A stretch of 31,289 nt of DNA from a virus. Where the stretch lies: IMG/VR virus record IMGVR_UViG_3300040801_001995, positions 1 to 31,289 of that record; one strand, written 5' to 3'. The translations under genes were made by a program, and so were the position numbers. Below the pieces are notes generated by a model. That model saw only the letters and a list, made by a program, of their open reading frames with translations. It had not been told where the DNA came from and made no database searches. Of this stretch, positions 9,001 to 14,081 are shown piece after piece; the stretch's first letter is position 1; each line of letters starts with the position of its first letter.

Positions 9001-11663
9001 TTTATCTCGCCCTTTGTGACCCAGCTTAAAATCATGTTTTTAACCTGGCCGGCGGGTCCCCTGTTTGGAAGTTTAGATGTAAGAACGTCTGCCATCTTAC
9101 CTATCCAAACGTTTGACTTGTCCTGCTTCTCCTGGAGTTCTTGCTCTATATCCGCTATTGTTTCGGATCTCTTCGTCAACTCTTTGTACGTGACCCCTTT
9201 TGATGCACCCTTTTTGGCCTCCGTTTGAAGCTGAGCGAATAGGTCAACAAAGTAGTCTTCAGCCGCTTCTATTTCCTTCAATAGCTTTGAATACTGGTTA
9301 CCTCTTTTACTCCCAACGATCTTCTTTAATTTTATGAGAGCATTCTTGATATACTTTCTTAGTCTTCCGAAAAGATCTGGTTCCTGGACCTCGAGCTTTG
9401 CTAATAGTTTTCTCTGGAAACTCTTTCCGCTCGCCAAGTCTGATATTATATTGGCGTTAACTTCTTCTTGGATTTTTTCAGGATTGTTTCTATACAGGTA
9501 GGATAGCATTCCGTTGACATATTGATACTCTTCGCTATTCCTGTCAATATTATCGTCAATAAACTTATCGAGCTTTGCGTACAGGTCCGGTGCTGTCCTG
9601 CGCATGTCGTGGGTGAGCTCATGAAATATTGTCCCGGTGTTCTTTAGCTCTTCATCCTCAAAAAGTACGACTGCTCCGGTAACAGGTATTCTCGCACCGG
9701 AATACTCTCCGAGCGGGTCGAGCCTGTCTGACTGTACCTTTTCGTTTTTCCTGACAAAGAATACGGGTCTTTTATAAACATCTTCAACAATCTTCTTCCA
9801 TGCAAGCTGCACCGGTTTCAGATCGCTATCCTTTGATTGCTGCACGAAATCTTTTCCGTATTTAGCGACAAAGTTTCCAACCGAGTCAAGATGTTCTTTG
9901 TAATCTTCAACCGCAACCGATTCGGCGGCGACATCCTTTCCTCTCTCGATATCGTATGCCTTCTTCGCCTCGAGGGTCATCTGATCTTTGTGATATTGTT
10001 CGAGGTCTGTCTGTGGCTCCATGTACGTTTCAGTCTTCATGGCCCAGTCTGGGCGTGCTTCCGGTTCTGACAGAAAGGCTTTTCTATATCCCTCGAAATC
10101 ACCCTTGCCCCTTGCAAATTCCATCTCTTTCTTGGCGATATCTCTTGATTCTTTTCCAATCTCAGCAACAAATGTCGCCTTGTATGCAGGGGACTTTTCA
10201 TCTGTTATTGATATGGCGTGTTTCTTGTCCCCCGGTTTGAATCCGTAAAACTCTGCGCCATCGTCTTCTGGCCTCGTTTCAATCCTGTATCCGCCTGCTA
10301 ACTCTTCAGCTGATAATGCTACCTGCGAGAAGTTTTGACCACCACCAATAACAGTGTCCGGTCCAACGCCCATTTCTTGTTCTGGCATCATCGAGATAGC
10401 TTCCTCGATCGCCATTTGCTCGTCCTCTTCGATCCATCTCTGGCCGGCTTCATCGAGAAGTTTCTTTGCATCTATCTTTGAATTTATCGGATCCGGACTT
10501 ATCGCCGGCTTTGCTGGGTCATCGACAATATCAGATCCGGTTTCTTCGGCTTCTTTTGGTGGAGAAAGAAATTTACCTGCGGCGCCACCGAGACCACCGA
10601 GGGGAGCAGCTACCAGGCCGGCCCATAGGCCCTCTTCGAATTTCTCATTGATAAGGTTCTGCAAGTAATCTGCAGTTATATCCTCGTCACGCAGCCACTT
10701 TCCTGCCGTCTCTGTCAAGATCTCACTGAGGCTCTGTACGAACTCCTCCATACCCTCGGCCGCACCACCACCGAGGATCCTGCCGACATATGAGTCTGCG
10801 AACTGGGCGAACTTCTCGCCATTTTTAAATTTTGTTTTTAATCCCTTTTCTATTTTTTGAAACAGGCCTTTTGTTCCCGGCATCTTCTTGCCGAGGTTCA
10901 TCATACCTTTTGGTCCCTTAAGTATTGCTGTAGTGAGGAGGACCTCTATTGGCAATTGGATTGCTGTGTCGCCAATAGCGAGCGCCATCGACTCCATTGG
11001 AGTGTTACCCATTTCTCGAAACTTCATATACGATCCACCGTATATCTGGCCGCCTGCTGTAGCGGCTACGCCGGCCCATCCACCGAGGCCGCCGGCAACA
11101 TAATTCAATATTGTCTGAGGCGCCATCTGCGTCAGGTCCTCGAAATATTTAGTTGCGGTATCCTTTGTTTCACGCCTCTTCATATATGCTTTGTCAGGAT
11201 CAAAGAAGCCTTGTTCTTCTCCGTGCATCAACAATTTTCCGAGCCCGTATATTGGGTTTTGTATTGACCTCTGGACATCATAGGCATCTTGATACGACTC
11301 TGGAAGTGCCTTGATAGGATCCTGTGCGCCAATCCTGTCGAAGATCTCTCCACGGACTTCTTGCATCGATTTAGGTATCTGGCTGAAATATTTAGGGAGT
11401 GCTTTGACGCCTTCTTGTATAGCCTTCCACCCCTCGTAATCGGATGAAAATGCTTCTGGGTCTTTTATTGCTGGATCGACTGGGTCAACCTCTGACCAGT
11501 CTTGTTGGATAAGGTCTCCCCACGTCATTTGCTGTTGCTGAGTTAGTGGCGCCTGCTGTGCCTGTGGCGCATTGTATTCGGGGACCTCTGGTAATGCGGA
11601 TGTATTCTCCTGCGGTTCATCCTCTTGGGCGAGGATGCTCCAATTCTTAATCTCGTCTGCCAT
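1..11663 (-). CDS. Giant large polyvalent protein, at least 3,887 aa, 3' end outside window
   Basis: Starts at ATG 11663 behind an AGGGAG ribosome binding site, 30 bases after the previous gene; I translated all 3,887 codons to the left edge without a stop. Order of parts (residues): Gln-rich disordered start 1-60; Gly/Ala-rich hydrophobic stretches near 189-208, 229-248 and 349-363; zinc metallopeptidase with HELTH at 681-685; charged coiled coil about 750-850; a region with EEVQSD (1101-1106) and GRKFGY (1111-1116); a 53-residue tandem repeat 1124-1228; GGEGM..FYD at 1409; radical SAM region 1790-2260 with an ART-like insert; glycosylase-like region 2549-2750; ART/MuF-like region from 2769; basic linker near 3200; LPD38-like end from 3229. 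This mix is typical of phage polyvalent proteins, thought to be packaged in the virion and injected. Its place after tail and ejection-type genes fits that. The last codons resemble the usual end of LPD38, so little is probably missing. Function as a whole is inferred. Confidence 0.9.
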   Translation of the reverse strand, partial: MADEIKNWSILAQEDEPQENTSALPEVPEYNAPQAQQAPLTQQQQMTWGDLIQQDWSEVDPVDPAIKDPEAFSSDYEGWKAIQEGVKALPKYFSQIPKSMQEVRGEIFDRIGAQDPIKALPESYQDAYDVQRSIQNPIYGLGKLLMHGEEQGFFDPDKAYMKRRETKDTATKYFEDLTQMAPQTILNYVAGGLGGWAGVAATAGGQIYGGSYMKFREMGNTPMESMALAIGDTAIQLPIEVLLTTAILKGPKGMMNLGKKMPGTKGLFQKIEKGLKTKFKNGEKFAQFADSYVGRILGGGAAEGMEEFVQSLSEILTETAGKWLRDEDITADYLQNLINEKFEEGLWAGLVAAPLGGLGGAAGKFLSPPKEAEETGSDIVDDPAKPAISPDPINSKIDAKKLLDEAGQRWIEEDEQMAIEEAISMMPEQEMGVGPDTVIGGGQNFSQVALSAEELAGGYRIETRPEDDGAEFYGFKPGDKKHAISITDEKSPAYKATFVAEIGKESRDIAKKEMEFARGKGDFEGYRKAFLSEPEARPDWAMKTETYMEPQTDLEQYHKDQMTLEAKKAYDIERGKDVAAESVAVEDYKEHLDSVGNFVAKYGKDFVQQSKDSDLKPVQLAWKKIVEDVYKRPVFFVRKNEKVQSDRLDPLGEYSGARIPVTGAVVLFEDEELKNTGTIFHELTHDMRRTAPDLYAKLDKFIDDNIDRNSEEYQYVNGMLSYLYRNNPEKIQEEVNANIISDLASGKSFQRKLLAKLEVQEPDLFGRLRKYIKNALIKLKKIVGSKRGNQYSKLLKEIEAAEDYFVDLFAQLQTEAKKGASKGVTYKELTKRSETIADIEQELQEKQDKSNVWIGKMADVLTSKLPNRGPAGQVKNMILSWVTKGEIKEEELRWSGLIEYLDNWEIANGKKKVTKDAILKYIADNALQIEVDIRETRGGQQERIDVPAIEEDIAKMTYALNNGYGISIRNVFQGNNQPYVNSVVLKGGKYGEGREFPIDDGALKAKIIEHADEQAFSYVDQVVKNQKKVSDYRARLSEQTGVSYEGYITPGAYDNYMEVLFKSPSVADMEGGHWKEVKNVIAHARATERIHPDGDPILLVEEVQSDLHQRGRKFGYKGGKVVKELPEGTIVEKRNDRWIVELPESVAGQDLFMAKSRDDAMQLALNWINEHSGRVNELPEGSTVSKMPNQDMWMVELPFEVDGTRYYPSTDGRDEAIAYALRTINSSQSKRAPEAPFKGSDKWALLVLKRMVRMAVDRGKAAIAWNTGKDQADRYNLTNYISEVTYVPGEGTLYAYNLSGTEVLNEDTGHDLEKFQEFLGDEVGQRLYDKVSEESALREQYTPIQEENEDGEMKWYIVDPNGEYLYNLGGDLEEFDHRYQATDHLEDMFDMLDDREGGIRMEGLDLESGGEGMIKFYDEILPAVANSFFNKKKWGKAKVFKSAIVSGSEATWAVKSADTNEVIAYFKTEAEAEEYQKYNPHQTYIEQEIRHDADAEATIELFYPNGDRKVLNRNENQRLWGTLENYEGELISTVLEETEEYLLYRAGHDDLSAGERLEIENTIDALQKMENEGTEFSVSYESKPVEGWILPITKEMKQKAELIPMFEKQINTNEVAGDKLAAEGMMNALSGKGEVKIDPKDFASGNILESIGYENKGNGNYKFDRRIPKDVDIIKGLFRASWNADIKLDRSAKKLLDTVAEQSGSVEGNKLGKAEQAKRSETLKKYLNKAWLTHADASKETDRGSFRAVKNVLLRPIGIESGKGRQLLVQVSNNFAREEATQMGDSYFDTLYSKREGYDRPADFWEVPEWIGRLSKSMPDADVYVVRNIAEAKKFIEQAGYGENIFFSAMDANKDVIKEIISDYGSKVKIGGYVEPTYFGDKATFLGSPQEAAESMGFKYKSGVDYRHFKGSSTIPRLELSSGCKHRCAFCTVPKKVVEASDAQIDDQLENFKQLKYKLVYLNDKTFGQAKNFDRLIDIRKKIEAVNPDFQGFIIQTTAPQFLKMSDDFLIESGIKFVELGAESINDDILRKINKPHTVEMIEKAAEKIRRLKMNFVPNIMVGLAGVESKKPSQKIEGKIFYRGSKGGGLYRSRGRGATYLTEDPLYAREHGKVKQYDVTVKKTWDPRDPKTMNKEIQRLMEKHPEFPTDLEGNERYGDWEVLESPEVRMMMKVNGYDSYRTSEFGFSTLGVYDNKNIKEYKPGNLWTETVKTYSNTLKFLKKHSDIISHVNVYVLATYEGTALHEQLGTNEVDSDENVIEKSWLKNQKLHQKFYADVLEFGTKQLTQKAAEDLTNEDIEAMSFEQRARFILGNDASTEDVLSMADKARSIVKEFEERKILKPELEKQVTEELKKGQKLPGEQGSLSHHKAYYGIFDIAKAAKGMKNVRKYLEKQTELNGEPVTPELIKSIGSHAERLYKDRKKYNNFKKVVQYREELATGKADLNDPEFVKKCEKVGGIQPYTVRYTSKNYYIGRKLRYGQFEDTKPSLFDTGDQGKQTEKWYKDPVTGIRKAIKKFYDSKGNRLIKGPIFATDRPTRLKQIKKIVLKNKRYATWYQDWKDFMWQFIQDDVDETKLKRIIAISGLLGEGKSPQAQQAIWAETINQLESGRRPRKVSKGQLPKIMAIWEGKHDDILGRTDPEGIAEIQEQFGRKIGPYLAAAMDPNSKNVLVLDRHMPKGWGYNVLATKDNPQGGWNMHPAVEEEVSRDIYEVSDDLGIPVAGVQAALWFEFRTPSAEVSDIIGLSQVSPGKHVPYVFHKATLPDLGVGIHYTKADLKEGDYVLAATKDGKVQYNSYSRDDIGERIKRGTEDWPYQPMVYMYSPGNIPESYVRSGGKPHTFKLENYKIYDGVKDVYKFWARARSEHKKAPEASLTNIFFKLIRNTGQYQGALVPAAMGNQKWLMVFDEIAVEDFPELTNIGITDMVESIEGDLSLVEAVRSMPKRAKNFERYMKKILAGQNKYSEITIGRAHYSLGRFETATSGKTEPGLGLKLNGPLRSQRAYLSEIAMSRGQREAYLIHKPRNEMDYPTWLNWTKAKMFTFKALNKYEGDPEKLVNDLNAAGLKEFNVVMNPDLGTLSIEQVVFSDEDAVQMADIMEKFAEKGWPHNEVTEIHTESLGSSESIEAAVENYSEAIIEYWGKEKGEEVIEDAKKRGQEYQEGLRRGVDKKRASQRKEPGKKPGKGRKPGDNSLDIEFERVDNRTAEVLSRVGRKEKKTLDTLKDKLDYKPGTFVTAAVDKLHPLKMMAGAKSVAYMMHRSIPGVQSSINAMMEHGKLFLDNSGVLTTRTKGEGFIPWLKDLGKDGEKFFYWVIAQRDQSRSSRDEKYKPMFTSEERNRIFSWTGKRADSGKSWGQLNREFQEFNNSVLQIGIDSGLLDPAMVAQFKDQFYVPFYRIFEDEKSTAEFIKAPVNTKKIISAQIKKLKGSKRQIGDPLENILANWSHLIKQSMANNARRQAFRELKDVVTETGEAAVEAVPWKDTVIFKSGKDNKATFIYPKDNIEVLGFKDNGKTQFFKVNDPELFQALSLQSNKLLPGWLQAILGVPKALLTFGATITPSFMAANATRDTLHTYTISKGFKPFWDTAKGFVKTIRKDQDFVEYMASGNAFVGSYVKADRPEVFSKYAKKIAKKESRGALMRILDTPAKVWRFWETLTEASENATRLALYSKRRSEGYSILESSFEARDIMDFQKKGASPVIQYLTATIPFLNARIQGLHKMGTAVLENPKMYALKGASIAAASIALWAAFSDDDRYKELENWEKFSYYHFWIGDKHFRIPKPFETGVIWSSAWTAAADVMKGNNEAKHLTRFIGQSLLDTFAFNPVPQAARPILEQYMNKVFFTGRPIEGMGMKYKAPAERFYPWDHESAIVLGKALGVSPKRIQALV
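3..1979 (-). other. LPD38-like C-terminal region of the giant protein
   Basis: Residues about 3229-3887. Recognisable marks include FYWVIAQRD, then YVPFYR, then a hydrophobic run ending TPSFMAANATRDTL, IPFLNARIQGL, a membrane-like helix KGASIAAASIALWAAF near 3734-3749, and FRIPKPFETGVIW. These match my memory of Large Polyvalent protein associated Domain 38, the usual C-terminal region of phage polyvalent proteins. Its biochemical role is unknown. The hydrophobic helices suggest membrane contact or packing inside the virion, which is inference. Confidence 0.7.
3024..3359 (-). other. ART/MuF-C-like region of the giant protein
   Basis: Residues about 2769-2880. It begins GIHYTKADL, continues to MVYMYSPGNIPESYVRSG and ends at NYKIYDG. 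This follows the pattern of polyvalent ADP-ribosyltransferase/MuF-C-like regions (an HYS or HFS start, a vYlY strand, PE followed by an aromatic, then klYD). I cannot place a complete R-S-E catalytic set, so activity is uncertain; it may be a degenerate copy. A related-looking GRAHYSLGRF segment follows near residues 2969-2978. Confidence 0.45.
3414..4019 (-). other. Helical polyvalent-type region (DUF7178-like)
   Basis: Residues about 2549-2750. It contains ATWYQDW, IIAISGLLGEGKSPQAQQAIW, GRKIGPYLAAAMDP, VLVLDRHM and GVQAALWFEF. The order of an aSP-like segment, a K..pf..al stretch, a vDrwM motif and a final qAALW matches a family seen in phage polyvalent proteins that I recall as DUF7178. 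The name is from memory and unconfirmed. The architecture is all-helical; the function is not known to me. Confidence 0.45.
4884..6296 (-). other. Cobalamin-type radical SAM domain inside the giant protein
   Basis: Residues about 1790-2260. The [4Fe-4S] motif is CKHRCAFC (C1924, C1928, C1931; Cx3Cx2C), preceded by IPRLELSSG. The barrel continues with FVELGAESIND (GAES 2021-2024) and NIMVGLAG (2059-2066), and its last strand is VYVLATYEGTAL ending near 2244. Upstream, residues 1820-1900 look Rossmann-like (ADVYVVRN, ENIFFSAMDAN, VKIGGY), as in N-terminal B12-binding domains of class B radical SAM enzymes. The DxHxxG cobalamin ligand motif is not visible, so B12 use is doubtful. All three cluster cysteines are present, so catalysis is plausible; substrate unknown. 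Confidence 0.75.
5052..5459 (-). other. ART-like domain inserted in the radical SAM barrel
   Basis: Residues about 2069-2204 lie between NIMVGLAG and LWTETVKTYSNTLKFLKKH, segments that are normally adjacent in a radical SAM barrel. The insert reads FYRGS (2081-2085), a Gly/Arg loop, TYLTEDPLYAREHG (2099-2112), a YDVTV strand, and closes with NGYDSY..SEFGF then GVYDNKNIKEY. That follows the polyvalent ADP-ribosyltransferase layout (yRGs, then a TxdpxxA step, then gYD, then an IK end). Candidate catalytic residues are R2083, the T2099-T2102 step and E2184. The fold is inferred from motif order only. Confidence 0.55.
7980..8294 (-). repeat. Two tandem 53-residue repeats within the giant protein
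   Basis: Residues 1124-1176 and 1177-1228. Both copies start ELPEG, then (T/S)xVxK, W(I/M)VELP, a variable loop, RD(D/E)A, AL and IN. They interrupt the stretch between GRKFGY and the K-W-A-L-L..KRMVRMA helix that are usually neighbours in polyvalent proteins. The look is of a small beta-beta-alpha module that was duplicated. I do not recognise the module. Confidence 0.7.
9384..9746 (-). other. Zincin metallopeptidase domain of the giant protein
   Basis: Residues about 640-760. The helix TGTIFHELTHDMR carries the zinc motif HELTH (H681, E682, H685). About 50 residues later, EEVNANIISD supplies a likely third ligand (E733 or E734) with the alanine spacing of gluzincins. An upstream strand GAVVLFED is in the usual place before the active-site helix. 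Such peptidase domains are common near the N-terminus of polyvalent proteins and could cut the giant protein into working pieces after entry, or attack host proteins. The role is inferred. Confidence 0.75.
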
Positions 11664-11693
11664 TTGTTTCTCCCTAAAGAGTGATTTGGTTCT

Positions 11694-12629
11694 TTACTTT
11701 ACTTGCTGAATTTGGTCTGAATAATAATTTGATGCACCTTCGGACGCCTCATTCATAAGATCCTGGGCATCAGGGTTTTTCATAAGTTCCCTGTATTCGT
11801 CGTCAGTGAGCTTTCTTCCGACACCGTCTTCAACTAATGACTTGATCTTCAACCTGATTGCCCTTGCGAGCTCCTTATTCTTTTTCATGGCCGCGGCAAC
11901 CGTCTCCGGGGTCAATTCGCTTTTTGCTTTTCGCTCGGTTTCCATTTCTTTTTCAGCGAAATCTTGATACTTCAACTCGTCTGCAGCTGACATCCTTTCA
12001 TTTACGAACTCGGCCTCTGACATTGGTGACCCGTCAGGTTTCCTCGCCGGCTGCCCTCTGAGTTGTGCATCGACAAACTTTGCCTGCCAGAATTTACGAT
12101 CCTTATCGCGGTCCTGCTGAAGTGTCTTCTGATTTTTTAGGAACCATTCATACTGCTTATCGTATCTCTGAATAAGGCTACCGGTGATCGTCTGAACAGC
12201 TTCATTCCATTGCTTCATTTCGGCATCGCTCAATGTCGATCCCTGCGGTCTATTAGGGAATACCTGCTGCCATATATCAGGTAGCATTTGCTGGACTCTA
12301 TTGGTAGCCCTGTCCCACGGATCCATCTTTACCCTTTCGGAAAAAGGATGTGATTCGTATTCGCTTTGCGGTCCCTCAGGTATAGCCTGCTGAGGCTCGT
12401 CGCCAACAAAGAATCCCTCTCCACCAAATCTGTTGGTGAATGAAGGAGCTACGTTTTGACCGGCCGCCTGCTGGGACCTTACGAGTTCAAGATAATCTCG
12501 GATACTCTTCGGCTGGGTCATGACTGGCGTGCCGATCTGATTGTATGGATTTGCCTGCTCGTTTCCCTGCGGTTGTCCGCCGTTCTGATTCATTGGATTG
12601 CTTGGATTTGTTGAATAATTTGCTGCCAT
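11694..12629 (-). CDS. Putative ejection or internal virion protein (311 aa)
   Basis: The start is ATG 12629, two bases after the TAA of the preceding gene, so the pair is translationally coupled. The first 100 residues are rich in Asn, Gln, Gly and Pro and look disordered. The rest is mostly charged helix, with WNEAVQTITGSLIQRYDKQYEWF and long K/E/A-rich stretches, ending SNYYSDQIQQVK. No catalytic motif or membrane segment is visible. Position between tail genes and the giant polyvalent gene, with low-complexity Gln content, matches the ejection-protein slot (gp7/gp20/gp16) of P22-type phages. No family is recognised by sequence, so the role comes from context. Confidence 0.6.
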   Translation of the reverse strand: MAANYSTNPSNPMNQNGGQPQGNEQANPYNQIGTPVMTQPKSIRDYLELVRSQQAAGQNVAPSFTNRFGGEGFFVGDEPQQAIPEGPQSEYESHPFSERVKMDPWDRATNRVQQMLPDIWQQVFPNRPQGSTLSDAEMKQWNEAVQTITGSLIQRYDKQYEWFLKNQKTLQQDRDKDRKFWQAKFVDAQLRGQPARKPDGSPMSEAEFVNERMSAADELKYQDFAEKEMETERKAKSELTPETVAAAMKKNKELARAIRLKIKSLVEDGVGRKLTDDEYRELMKNPDAQDLMNEASEGASNYYSDQIQQVK

Positions 12630-12631
12630 GA

Positions 12632-13543
12632 TTATAACATATAGAAGTTTCCGGTTCTTCCTCGGTAACTCCCAAATCCTTTCACAAGATTTGATCCGGT
12701 TCCAGTGTTGCTATCTCCAGGCATCTTAAGTCTCGGATCTAAATTGAATTGTTGCTGATAATTTGCCTGTGCAATCATTTGCTGCTGAGCGAAATCCTGC
12801 GCCATCTGATTCACCTTGGCCTGGTAATTTATCTTGTCGGCTGCAGATCTCGCCTGGTATTTCGTATTGTAAATGCTAAGTTGCTCTGCTCGCTTGTCTC
12901 GCGCAACCGTCCTTGCTTCGCGGCTTGCCTGAGACGCCACGTTCTCGAGGCCGGCGCCCATTCCCTGAAGAGCCTGTTTTATAAATTGGCCCCTGGCTGT
13001 CGGGTTATCAAGAGACTGAGCGGATGATATGGCCTCCCTGGTACCCTGGCGAAGAGACCTGAGTCCCGGGCTTATTGCCTCCTGTCTGGCCTTTCCGTAG
13101 ATACTTTCGTCTTCCTCTGGCGGCTTATACTCCCTGGCCTTGAATTCTGGAGCCTCCGGTACTTCGATAGCCTGTAGATTCTGGATCTCCCTTTGAAATG
13201 CCGGCTGTCCTCCTCTCGTGTATGTACTTGACCTTCCGCCACTCCCCTGAGGAACGTATCGATTCGCTATACGTTCGTTGTAATTGTCTTGATAATCAGT
13301 GACATACACCTCTCTCGAGTTGTCGCGAGGTCTCTGGGTCTGGTTTGAACTGTAAATATCGATAGCCTGCTGTAGATAATCAGGTCTCGGCTGAGCAAAT
13401 TGTGAATACGACCGGCCGCCAGAACTCATATTTCCACCAGTTGAATACCTGGTTTGCAATGGTTGCTGCTGAGAAACGTTAACCGCTGAGAAATCGCTCC
13501 TCGGCGCCGGTGCAGGTTTTCTTTCGTACCATGTATCGGCCAT
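12632..13543 (-). CDS. Putative ejection or internal virion protein, Gln-rich (303 aa)
   Basis: The start ATG at 13543 follows a TAGGAG ribosome binding site and, 25-45 bases upstream, one of the window's promoter-like motifs, so this gene may head the transcript for itself, the 311-aa protein and the giant protein. Residues 1-150 are Ser, Gln, Arg and Pro rich (YLQQAIDIYSSNQTQRPRD). Residues 150-270 form a long Ala/Gln/Arg helix (AREARTVARDKRAEQ, NQMAQDFAQQQMIAQANYQQQF). Such helices are typical of phage internal proteins that travel with the DNA. I recognise no named family. The region has no Cys and no signal peptide. Confidence 0.6.
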   Translation of the reverse strand: MADTWYERKPAPAPRSDFSAVNVSQQQPLQTRYSTGGNMSSGGRSYSQFAQPRPDYLQQAIDIYSSNQTQRPRDNSREVYVTDYQDNYNERIANRYVPQGSGGRSSTYTRGGQPAFQREIQNLQAIEVPEAPEFKAREYKPPEEDESIYGKARQEAISPGLRSLRQGTREAISSAQSLDNPTARGQFIKQALQGMGAGLENVASQASREARTVARDKRAEQLSIYNTKYQARSAADKINYQAKVNQMAQDFAQQQMIAQANYQQQFNLDPRLKMPGDSNTGTGSNLVKGFGSYRGRTGNFYML

Positions 13544-13565
13544 AATTAACTCCTAAAATTCGTAT

Positions 13566-13586
13566 CTAATATATACACTGTGTCGC
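13566..13586 (-). promoter_or_regulatory. Promoter-like motif copy 1
   Basis: On the minus strand it reads GCGACACAGTGTATATATTA, ending about 23 bases before the ATG of the 303-aa gene and abutting the stop of the gene before. It matches the other three copies at GACAC..TGT.TATA, with GCGACAC in place of TTGACAC. Box spacing (about 7 bases) is too short for a normal sigma-70 promoter, so a phage polymerase or another sigma factor would have to use it. No TSS evidence. Confidence 0.45.
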
Positions 13587-14080
13587 TATTTTTTACCATA
13601 TAACCTGTCCCATGATTCTTCGTGGTCCATTATGACATGATCGTGGGTCCTGTTTTTCTTCATCCTATATTTAGCGAAGATGTTATTTTTCTTTAAGTGC
13701 TTGTACCTTTCCATCCCAATCGAATTTTTGTTGAATATTTGAAATCCGCATTCAGATATTCTTGAACAAGTGTAAACGCTCTGATACCCTGTACCTGGAA
13801 GCATGTTGCCCTTACAGGTATTAACAGACTCGAGTTCCATTACGCCACGACACTTCGGACAGGTCTTCATCTTGATCTTACCCTGGTAATAATCCTTTTG
13901 AAAGTTCAGACCATCGTTCATAATGCGCTTATTTTCTTCGACATATTCAACAAGTTCATCTGTCGTATATCCGTACTTTTCAAGCATCATCGTTATTTGA
14001 GTAAACGCCTGAAGGGTGCTAAACGTAAATCCTCCAAACCTATCGGCTATTTCTGTAAATCTTTTGTCGGATAATTCCAT
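13586..14080 (-). CDS. Zinc-ribbon protein of unknown role (164 aa)
   Basis: I chose ATG 14080 rather than an in-frame ATG at 14137: it lies one base after the TAA of the upstream gene, has AGGTGGGAG before it, and removes a 19-residue overlap. Residues 1-70 are helical (FTQITMMLEKYGY, DELVEYVEEN). The C-terminal half has CPKC at 74-77, then C89, C105 and C111, in a zinc-ribbon arrangement, followed by a basic tail (KHLKKNN, MKKNRTHDH). It lies between tail genes and ejection-type genes, so it could be a tail-assembly or late regulatory factor. I know no family for it. Confidence 0.75.
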   Translation of the reverse strand: MELSDKRFTEIADRFGGFTFSTLQAFTQITMMLEKYGYTTDELVEYVEENKRIMNDGLNFQKDYYQGKIKMKTCPKCRGVMELESVNTCKGNMLPGTGYQSVYTCSRISECGFQIFNKNSIGMERYKHLKKNNIFAKYRMKKNRTHDHVIMDHEESWDRLYGKK

Positions 14081-14081
14081 T

